Origin: Verrucomicrobiota bacterium
GTDB lineage: Bacteria; Verrucomicrobiota; Verrucomicrobiia; Verrucomicrobiales; Akkermansiaceae
Length of the DNA: 47,772 nt
Reading direction: 5' to 3'
Assembly: GCA_026397725.1 (NCBI GenBank)
Contig: JAPLUI010000079.1
Location: forward strand, 1-47,772
In this document: piece by piece, positions 8,851-15,782 of the stretch
Position numbering within the stretch: position 1 is the stretch's first letter
How the letters are laid out: every line of letters begins with the position of its first letter
The notes under the pieces: generated by a model
Seen by the model: the letters and a program-made list of their open reading frames with translations, nothing else
Database searches by the model: none
What the model was told of the DNA's origin: nothing
Position numbers and translations under genes: made by a program

Positions 8851-8899
8851 TTCTATCTTCTATCTTCTATCTTCTATCTTCTATCTTCGATCCACTATC
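8851..8899. repeat. Heptamer tandem repeat (TTCTATC)
   Basis: Five perfect TTCTATC units plus two degenerate ones (TTCGATC, CACTATC), ending about 10 bp before the stop codon of the beta-strand-repeat gene. This matches in position the TTCCATC array at 3526-3581. Confidence 0.85.
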
Positions 8900-8908
8900 T
8901 CTTCATCC

Positions 8909-11416
8909 TCACTCGGTGGCCATCAAGCGGGCGAAGGTTTTGGGATGCGCCGTCATGTAGGTGGCGGGAATCGTCACAGTGATCCGGTCGTGGTCGGTGG
9001 TGCTGCCGGCACCCAGCGCGACCGCGACGGAAACTCCATTGCCGTCGGTGGTGGTGCCTTCGGCGGTGCCCACCGCCAAGTTGGTCCACGGGGTCGCACC
9101 GAGGTCGTCACCGTATTGGACGACCAGGGAAGCGCTCGCTTCCGAGGCGACCAGACGCTCGAAGGTCAGGACCAACGCGCCGGTTTCGTTGCGGGTGACG
9201 GCGGGCAGCTTGAGCAAGTTGGCGGCGGGATCGCCCAACGCGCCGGCCCCGAGGATCCAGGCGATGCCGTTTTGGATGCCGTCCTGGTTCGGGTCCGCAT
9301 CGAAGGCTGGATCCAGGTCGGACCCGGGAGCACCGTTCAGACCTTGGGTGGCCGCCCAGATGCCATAGCCTCCGCCGCCCGTGACGGTGAGCGTGCCGAC
9401 GCCGCTGAAATGCGTGTCGTCGATGGTGGTCGCGCCCGAGCCGGTGGCCCCGTAAATGCCGGCCGGCATCGGGGTGGTGCCGATGATGAGGTTGGCCACG
9501 GTGTCCGAAACGTCGCCGCCGGTTTCATCGAAGTTCAGATCCAGCCTGGCACCGCTGGCGAGGGTCACGGTGGAGGCATCGTCCAGACAGGCGTGCGTGA
9601 TGGTGAGCGTGCCGGCATTGACCGTGGTGGTGCCGGTGTAGGTGTTGGTGCCGGTGAGGGTCAGCGTGCCCGCACCCAGCTTGGTCAAACCGCCGCTGTT
9701 GCCGGCGTAATCGCTCAGCACGTTGCCGATGCTGATCGCGTAGGTCTGGGTATCAATGAAGGCCCCGGCATTCTTGATCTTCACGTTGCCGATTCTCGCC
9801 GCCGTCATGAAATCGGCGTTGGCGGCGCTGGCCTGAAGCGTGCCGCCGCCGAAGGTGAAGGTCTGATTCGCCGCCGTCGCATTGCCCGGGTTGCTAATTG
9901 CGAGGGTCAACAGCACGCCGCCATTCAGGTTGTAAGTCGTCGTCACCGCCGCGCCGCCCGAACTGGAGAACTGCAGGCCGTCAGCACCCGTCGCACTGAC
10001 CAGGCCGTCGGCCTGGTTGAGCGTGACGTTGGCCGCCCCGCCGTTTTGCGCACCAAGAATGAAGGAGGCGGCGGTGTTGCCTCCGGCCGACCCCGCCGTC
10101 AAGGTGCCGCCGTTGATGTTGATCGTGGACGTGGTCGTTCCGGAACTGGGAAACGCCCCCACAAACTCGCCGAACGTCACCGCGCCGGAGTTGAGGGTGA
10201 ACGTCGGGGTGCAGGTCCCGAAATTGTAGTTCATGAACAATCGGGGCACGGCGATGGTGCCGCCGTTGACGCTCAAGGCGGCGGTCTGGCCGGCGGTATT
10301 GCAGATATTGAGGATGCCATAACCCCCGGTCGTTGTCGTGGTCGCAATGCTCCCCGAGGGCCCGACCTCCAGCGTGCCGGCCGTGACGTTCAGCACGCCT
10401 ATGGAGCCGTTGCCCAGCCCGGTGCCGTTGTAGGTACTGTTGAAAGCGCCGTTGAGAACCAGCGTGCCGCTGCCGGCTTTGCTCAGGCTTGTGGTGTTGG
10501 AGATCGCCGAGGAGATGGTGCCGATGCTGCTGGCGTTGACCGTGATGGTCGGGGTCGGGCCGGCGAGGTTCAGAGTGCCGCCGGTCACCGTGAAGCCGTA
10601 ACTGCCGGTGTTGCCGAAGGTCAGGCCGTTGATCGTCCACGGCGTGGAATCCACCGTCACCGTGCGGTCGCCGGTGATGGCGTTGGTGAAAGTGGCCACG
10701 CCGGTCGTGCCCGTGGCGGCGATGCCGCCCAGCCAGTTGCCGCCCTCCGACCAGTTGCCGTCGGCGTCCTGATTCCAGGCGGCCGTCCCGGCTGCGACCT
10801 GGAACCGCACTTTGGCGAGGCCAGCAAGGTTATAGCCGCCGGTGTAATTCGACTGGATCGTGAATTTGACATAGCGCACTTCGGTGGCTGCAAACGCGTA
10901 GTCGAAGCCCGTGCGTGCGCTGGTTTCCTGGGTGAAGGTGGTGGTGGTTCCCGCGCCGAAGGTCGTGGTCGCCGAGGCGGCGATATTCACACTATTGACG
11001 GCGTATGGGTCTGGCAAGCCTTCACAGAAGTTCCAGACGTGGATACTGCCCAGGTCGTATGGAGCGCCCAGATCGAAGACGATGTAGGCCCCCGGCAGCG
11101 TGTCGGGATAGCGCGGACCGTTGCCACCAAAGATCGAGCCGCGGGTCATCCACATGTGAATGGCCGTGGAGTCATGCTCGCCGGTGGAGGCGGTCAGCCC
11201 GATGTCACTGACAGTGTTTGCCGCAGACCGGAGTGTGGCTTCTCCCAGATTGGCCTCGCTGGAAAACGAGTTGACGGTCACGCCGTCGAGGTACGTCACG
11301 CCGTTGATCACCTCCCCCGGGCACGGCAGCGCGCAGATCCCCAGCAGCAGTAACGCTACAGCCGCGAACCGCAATCTCTTGCCCTCGCCTGCTGTCGGGT
11401 CCACGCCGACGATCAT
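8909..11416 (-). CDS. Secreted autotransporter-associated beta-strand-repeat protein with discoidin-like N-terminus
   Basis: About 835 residues. An N-terminal signal peptide (KRLRFAAVALLLLGICALPC) is followed by an F5/8-type-C-like domain, a Ser/Thr/Gly-rich beta-helical passenger containing a clear autotransporter-associated beta-strand repeat (GTLTLTGTNTYTGTTTVNAG), and the C-terminal tail LDPAFDADPNQDGIQNG ... KTFARLMATE. There is no beta-barrel translocator. Such passengers are usual on secreted or surface proteins of Verrucomicrobia; function is unknown, perhaps adhesion or glycan binding. The frame is open to 11593, but that extension crosses heptamer repeat DNA, so I prefer the ATG at 11416. 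The first ~200 residues are almost identical to the interrupted glycosidase at 3593-8326 and the last ~140 are clearly homologous, while the middle is unrelated. Confidence 0.8.
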   Translation of the reverse strand: MIVGVDPTAGEGKRLRFAAVALLLLGICALPCPGEVINGVTYLDGVTVNSFSSEANLGEATLRSAANTVSDIGLTASTGEHDSTAIHMWMTRGSIFGGNGPRYPDTLPGAYIVFDLGAPYDLGSIHVWNFCEGLPDPYAVNSVNIAASATTTFGAGTTTTFTQETSARTGFDYAFAATEVRYVKFTIQSNYTGGYNLAGLAKVRFQVAAGTAAWNQDADGNWSEGGNWLGGIAATGTTGVATFTNAITGDRTVTVDSTPWTINGLTFGNTGSYGFTVTGGTLNLAGPTPTITVNASSIGTISSAISNTTSLSKAGSGTLVLNGAFNSTYNGTGLGNGSIGVLNVTAGTLEVGPSGSIATTTTTGGYGILNICNTAGQTAALSVNGGTIAVPRLFMNYNFGTCTPTFTLNSGAVTFGEFVGAFPSSGTTTSTININGGTLTAGSAGGNTAASFILGAQNGGAANVTLNQADGLVSATGADGLQFSSSGGAAVTTTYNLNGGVLLTLAISNPGNATAANQTFTFGGGTLQASAANADFMTAARIGNVKIKNAGAFIDTQTYAISIGNVLSDYAGNSGGLTKLGAGTLTLTGTNTYTGTTTVNAGTLTITHACLDDASTVTLASGARLDLNFDETGGDVSDTVANLIIGTTPMPAGIYGATGSGATTIDDTHFSGVGTLTVTGGGGYGIWAATQGLNGAPGSDLDPAFDADPNQDGIQNGIAWILGAGALGDPAANLLKLPAVTRNETGALVLTFERLVASEASASLVVQYGDDLGATPWTNLAVGTAEGTTTDGNGVSVAVALGAGSTTDHDRITVTIPATYMTAHPKTFARLMATE

Positions 11417-11513
11417 GGTCGCCGACGCGCCGCCCGCCGCCAGCGCCTGCACGGCCGCCACCAGGGCGGCGCCAGGTGCGAAGGGGGCAGGATTGCGCCT
11501 GTCTAACGGATCA

Positions 11514-11555
11514 GGCTCGTGGCTCGTGGTTCGTGGCTCGTCGATCATGGCTCGT
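11514..11555. repeat. Heptamer tandem repeat (GGCTCGT)
   Basis: Six 7-base units (GGCTCGT, GGCTCGT, GGTTCGT, GGCTCGT, CGATCAT, GGCTCGT) about 100 bp upstream of the chosen start of the beta-strand-repeat gene. The equivalent place before the other paralogue, 8415-8449, has GGTTCGC, GGCTCGC, GGCTCGT, GGATGTT, GGATTGT. Confidence 0.75.
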
Positions 11556-11716
11556 GGATGCGGTGGTAATCTCATGGATGTTTGGTGTTTCATGGTGTTG
11601 TCTTGGTTTGGTGTTTCATTTGCGGATGGAGACTTGGGATGGTGGATTGGGGTGTTGGATGGTTGGTTGTCAGGTGGTGGATGACGCCGGCGGAGCGCGG
11701 CGCGGTGATGATTCTA

Positions 11717-11744
11717 AGTCTAGCAAATTTCCGAATCCTGTCAA
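11717..11744 (-). promoter_or_regulatory. Sigma70-like promoter candidate
   Basis: On the minus strand TTGACA (11744-11739), a 16-base spacer and TAGACT (11722-11717). It lies about 300 bp before the beta-strand-repeat gene and directly after the palindrome TCGTTCAAATGAACGA at 11746-11761. A full -35 hexamer next to a palindrome is suggestive, but no mapping supports it. Confidence 0.4.
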
Positions 11745-11745
11745 A

Positions 11746-11761
11746 TCGTTCAAATGAACGA
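11746..11761. promoter_or_regulatory. 16-bp palindrome TCGTTCAAATGAACGA, copy 2
   Basis: Identical to 2189-2204. It sits immediately upstream of a TTGACA hexamer, a typical place for an activator or repressor site. Confidence 0.45.
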
Positions 11762-11804
11762 TCCCCCGGACGAAGGGTTTTCGAACCATAGCCTGCCACG
11801 CGGT

Positions 11805-12356
11805 TCATGGTCGCTCGAAGTCCATCTCCAACCGCACGGTGGTGCTGTGGCCCGGCTGACTCTGCCACTCGACCCGGGCACCGATTTCCCCGGCCCGCTC
11901 GCGCATGTTCGACAGGCCGTGGCCCGGCGGGCCATGCCCGGTGTCCGGCACCGGCCCGGTGCCACCGCCGGCCGCGGGGGCAGCCACCTCGAATCCTTGC
12001 CCGTTGTCCTCGATCTGGCTCCGGAAACCGGCCTCGCTTACGGCGATGCGAATCCACACCTCGGAGGCCGTGGCATGCTTGATGATGTTGTGCACGGCCT
12101 CTTTGAAAATCAGGAAGAGATGGTGGCGCACTTGGGCGGTGAGCGGGTAGTCCGGCAGCTTCCCCGGGATGTCCAAGCGGAAGCGGATTCGCGCCAACCT
12201 CAGGTAACCCTCGGCAAAGTTGCAGGCGTAACTGACCAGGATCTTCCACCGCTCGCCCTCCCCGCGGGCAAGCAAGCCGCTTTTCGTCACCGCCCACAGG
12301 GTTCCGGCGTCATCCTGGCACACCGAGATTGATGCGTCGTTGTGAAGGCGCGGCAT
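11805..12356 (-). pseudogene. Remnant of a propeller-type sensor histidine kinase
   Basis: About 183 residues. Residues 1-36 (ASISVCQDDAGTLWAVTKSG) match one two-component-regulator propeller repeat (Reg_prop, usually EDxxGxLWxGTxxGL). From residue ~38 the sequence is the C-terminal half of a NarL-type kinase: end of the dimerisation helix, the N box (FKEAVHNIIKHA), the G1 box (IEDNGQGF) and the G2 box (GHGLSNMRERA). The many other propeller repeats, the Y_Y_Y domain, the membrane segment and the phospho-accepting histidine of such roughly 1000-residue sensors are missing, yet the two ends join in frame. There is no partner response regulator. It is most simply a deletion remnant; a soluble ATPase-only protein is the less likely alternative. 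Confidence 0.7.
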
Positions 12357-12413
12357 TGTAGCGGCGCTCTATGAGCGTCGATGTGAATGAGATGGCGCTT
12401 GTCGGCAATGCGG

Positions 12414-12681
12414 TTCATTGGCGGTGCATGGTCATCGACGCTCACAGAGCGCCGCTACAATGCGGGATCATTGGCGGTTCAGGGTCATCGGCGGTCATAG
12501 ACGCGCCGCTACAATGGGGGTTCATTGGCGGTTCAGGGTCATCGGCGCTCACAGAGCGCCGCTACAATGCGGGTTCATTGGCGGTTCAGGGTCATCGGCG
12601 GTCATAGACGCGCCGCTACAATGCGGGTTCATTGGCGGCTCAGGGTCATCGGCGGTCATAGACGCGCCGCTACAATGCGAC
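12414..12681. repeat. Five tandem 53/54-bp repeat units
   Basis: Units start at 12414, 12467, 12521, 12574 and 12628, each of the form TTCATTGGCGGTTCAGGGTC, then ATCGGCG and a variable part, ending GCCGCTACAATGCGGG. The part near the end alternates between CGCTCACAGAGCGCC, which can form a small hairpin, and GGTCATAGACGCGCC. An inverted copy of the end (GTAGCGGCGCTCTATGAGCG) lies at 12358-12377. There are no unique spacers, so this is not CRISPR. It fills the gene-free stretch 12357-12715. Confidence 0.85.
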
Positions 12682-12715
12682 AGAAATTCTTGCGCGGCTC
12701 GTAAGCGTCCGGTCC

Positions 12716-15700
12716 TCATTTCCCCTCGGTTCTTAGACTCCCTTCACCCTTGATGAACTTGGGAGCGGTCGCCGCACTGAAGGTGCCGGCAGGTTGGAGT
12801 TTCCCATCGAGAGTGAGTTTGGAGATATGCATTTCTCCTTTGAAGTTCAAGGCAAGGGTCGCACCGTCGGCAACAGAGACCTCCGTCTTGTCACCCAGGC
12901 CCCGCGCATTCGTGAGTTGCAGCGTGCCCTTCGTCACCGTCGTCGGGCCGGTGTAGGTGTTGGTGCCGGAAAGCGTCCAGGTGCCGGTGCCGGATTTTGT
13001 TAGCGAGGTCATGGCCCTGCCGTTGCGGTCATAGACGTTGTCGATGTTGAAGGCGAGTTCGCCGGTGCCGGCGCTTGAGCCGGCCAGAACGACGGTTTTG
13101 CTTTCCGCAAAGCCGGACATCACAAAGGCGCTGGTCAGTTTCAGCAGGCCCGTGCCGGATTGATCCAGGGTGATGGTGTCGCCGCCGCCGGGCAGGTTGA
13201 GAGTCCGGTCGGTGATCTCGCCCTTGCCGGTATAGAGCAGGGTGCTGCCGCCACTGATCATGATCTCGGCATCGGCATCAGTTTTCGGCGCGCCGAGGCT
13301 GCTGTTAGCCTTGCGTCTCGCCACGCTGTTGAATGAATCGATGCTCAGGGTGCCGCCGGTGATGATGGTCTGGCCGGTGTAGGTGTTGGTGCCAGTGAGC
13401 TTCAGCGTTCCCGCGCCGCATTTCTTGCACGTCACGCGGCCGCCGCCCGGACCTTGGGAATCCGCGATGTTGATAGAAAGCTCCTGCACCGTCGTGGCCT
13501 TGGTCGTATCCAGGCCGAAGGTGGCGCCGGCCATCAGACCGTTGCGGTTGACGCCGGTGGTGAGGTTGTTGAGCAGGGTTCCGGCCTGCGCGATGGTGAA
13601 TTCGCCTGCGCCGCCGACATGCAAGCGCAGTTCACCCGCCGCGCCATTCACGCTGATGTTTGCCGGGGTCCAGCACGCAGGATCATTGTTGTAGAGCGAC
13701 GACATGACTTCTAGCAGTCCCATCTCAACCTTGGTGGCTCCCGTGTAGGTATTGCGTCCGAAAAGCTTGATCGCCCCGCTTCTGATCCCATGGTCAACGG
13801 GATGCCCGGTCTGCGTGAGGCCACCAGACCCGCTGATGCCGCCTTCCTTGTTATTGAACTCCAGAGAATCGTAAGCATGGACTTTGGTATTCCCATTGAG
13901 CTTCACGGGACCGTCCCAGTGGGCATTGCTGCCGCCGGAAATGCATCCACCGTTAGAGGTGAGCGCGTTCGTCACCGGGGGGCCGTCGAAACTGATGGTC
14001 CCGCTCTTGTGCAACGTTACAGGACCCGTCCCCAAGCCCTGGGTGTGCATGGAGAGACAGCCGTCATGGATGGTGGTTCCGCCACTGTAGGTGTTGGTCG
14101 CATTGGTTAAGTAAACCGTGTGTGGGCCGTGCTTGATCAAGGCGCCGGTGCCGGAGATGGCGCCCGGCAGGAATACGCGCGTGTCATCGGTTTCGAGCCC
14201 ATCGATGGTGAAATCAGCGTCGAGCCTGAGCGGCGCCTTGATGGTGACCTCCGCGCGATTCTGGCTGTTCATGTACGGCAAGGCGCCATGCGAGTTGCTC
14301 TTGGCGAATACCAGCGTGCCGTTGGCTGTCAGCGTCAGGGCAGAGCTGCCGAAATTGAGCTGGTTGAGCACGAAATCGTCCGCGGCTTCTCTCGTCACCT
14401 CGTATTTGCTCGGCGTATAGAAATTGAGGATGGTGTCGGAATTTCCTCCTGCGGCAGGGGCCGCAGCCGCACCCAGATTGGTCTTCCATTGCGCGGCGTC
14501 AGCGAACTTGCCGGCATTGTTCGATGCCCAGGTGAAGTGCATGGGCACCGCGGTCTTCACCACCTGCACGGTATAGTCCCTGGTCGATTTGTCCTGGGCG
14601 GTGATGGTATAGGTCTGCGGCTGGCTGAAATCCCTCACCGTGCCGGAGGCCGGATTCGCAGTGGCAAAACGCGCCAGGTCAAAGGTCGGAGCGAGCGCCT
14701 TCACATCGGTGGATTCGGGGACATAGAGCGTCATGGTGGAGCCGTTGATCGCGCCATAGACGGAATCCGGCAGGCGCAAACGATAGATCTCTTTCACCGT
14801 CCATAGAGCCGTCAGTTCAGCCGGGAACGAATAGCCCCTGCCCTGACGCATCCTGCGGACAAAGGGCTTGTCGTCCTTGACCCGCAACTCAGGACCGGGA
14901 TTCTCGAGCTTATCCTTGGTGGGCGGAAGTTTCGCCGCCTTTGCCGTATCGATGTACTCGGCCAGATCGCGCATGGCGATGACCTTGTAATGGTTGTCCT
15001 TCATGTAATCGACCATGTCCTCGAACAGATCCGGATCGGTGCCGACGGCGGCATGCTCCATATCCGGCGTGCCATGGAAAGTGAGCACCACCACCCTGCC
15101 GGCCGTGGCTTGCTGGACGGCACTGATGAAGCCTGCCATGTTCATTCCAACGCCGCCCACGGCAAACGAGGGGACATCAAGCGGGTGGTCCACGGCGGGT
15201 CGATAGACACGACCATAGCCGCCGCGTCCGAAAACATATCCCCAGTCGCTCAGGAGCGGATAGAATTTCGTATTGATAATATAGAACGGCCAGGCGAGCG
15301 TCGTCGGTTTGGGAATCCGGTTGGAGATCATCTCGTCTTCCAGGGTCCATATATAAGCCTGGCAACCGCCGACATCGGTATGCGATAACATCCCATGTCC
15401 CCGGGTGTGATTGCCGATTTCGAAGCCATCGTCGGCCATGCCCTTGATCTGCCGCCACGTCATGTACCAATCCTTGCGCTCGCGGAACCCATAGGCGTCC
15501 GAAACATAGAACGTGCCGCTGAAACCGTTCTTTTTGAGGATCGGGGCAGCGATGGTCGCATTGCTGGCACAGCCATCGTCGAACGTGAACACGACGGTCT
15601 TGTCCGGGATGGGCTTCTTGACGATCCCGGTGGGATCATCGTCCGTTGCCGCCGCTGCCCAGCCAATAGTCGCCCCTGCCATCAGCAGGGCACACATCCA

Positions 15701-15724
15701 TTTCGTTCTCGTTTGTTTTATCAT
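12716..15724 (-). CDS. Secreted polysaccharide deacetylase with beta-strand-repeat passenger
   Basis: 1002 residues with an N-terminal signal peptide (KWMCALLMAGATIGWAAA). Residues 40-260 are a NodB-homology polysaccharide deacetylase (carbohydrate esterase 4): motif 1 TFDDG at 47-51 gives the catalytic base Asp49 and metal ligand Asp50, and motif 2 HTRGH at 106-110 gives the metal ligands His106 and His110. Residues ~290-395 form a beta-sandwich-like linker (RDFSQPQTYTITAQDKSTRDY). Residues ~400-1002 are a beta-helical passenger with four autotransporter-associated repeats (NTYSGGTT, NTYTGATK, NTYTGQTI, NTYTGPTT) and no translocator barrel. It would remove acetyl groups from a polysaccharide outside the cytoplasm, with the passenger perhaps anchoring it. 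It follows the GH106 gene by 58 bp on the same strand. Confidence 0.85.
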   Translation of the reverse strand: MIKQTRTKWMCALLMAGATIGWAAAATDDDPTGIVKKPIPDKTVVFTFDDGCASNATIAAPILKKNGFSGTFYVSDAYGFRERKDWYMTWRQIKGMADDGFEIGNHTRGHGMLSHTDVGGCQAYIWTLEDEMISNRIPKPTTLAWPFYIINTKFYPLLSDWGYVFGRGGYGRVYRPAVDHPLDVPSFAVGGVGMNMAGFISAVQQATAGRVVVLTFHGTPDMEHAAVGTDPDLFEDMVDYMKDNHYKVIAMRDLAEYIDTAKAAKLPPTKDKLENPGPELRVKDDKPFVRRMRQGRGYSFPAELTALWTVKEIYRLRLPDSVYGAINGSTMTLYVPESTDVKALAPTFDLARFATANPASGTVRDFSQPQTYTITAQDKSTRDYTVQVVKTAVPMHFTWASNNAGKFADAAQWKTNLGAAAAPAAGGNSDTILNFYTPSKYEVTREAADDFVLNQLNFGSSALTLTANGTLVFAKSNSHGALPYMNSQNRAEVTIKAPLRLDADFTIDGLETDDTRVFLPGAISGTGALIKHGPHTVYLTNATNTYSGGTTIHDGCLSMHTQGLGTGPVTLHKSGTISFDGPPVTNALTSNGGCISGGSNAHWDGPVKLNGNTKVHAYDSLEFNNKEGGISGSGGLTQTGHPVDHGIRSGAIKLFGRNTYTGATKVEMGLLEVMSSLYNNDPACWTPANISVNGAAGELRLHVGGAGEFTIAQAGTLLNNLTTGVNRNGLMAGATFGLDTTKATTVQELSINIADSQGPGGGRVTCKKCGAGTLKLTGTNTYTGQTIITGGTLSIDSFNSVARRKANSSLGAPKTDADAEIMISGGSTLLYTGKGEITDRTLNLPGGGDTITLDQSGTGLLKLTSAFVMSGFAESKTVVLAGSSAGTGELAFNIDNVYDRNGRAMTSLTKSGTGTWTLSGTNTYTGPTTVTKGTLQLTNARGLGDKTEVSVADGATLALNFKGEMHISKLTLDGKLQPAGTFSAATAPKFIKGEGSLRTEGK

Positions 15725-15782
15725 GGTGATTGTCTTTCGTTTGGTTATGGTTTCTAGTTGCGTTAAATGGTTTTCTATTAAC

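Noticed and set aside
8759..11353. A 2.6-kb plus-strand open frame opposite the beta-strand-repeat gene
   Set aside because: Starts in the heptamer repeat array and has the low-complexity Gly/Arg/Val composition expected from the antisense of a Gly/Thr-rich passenger.
12414..12681. CRISPR array
   Set aside because: Units are 53/54 bp and nearly identical throughout, with no unique spacers, and there are no cas genes.
12371..12753. Overlapping small plus-strand frames encoding repeated GGSGSSA-like peptides
   Set aside because: They are simply translations of the tandem repeat in two frames, without ribosome-binding sites.
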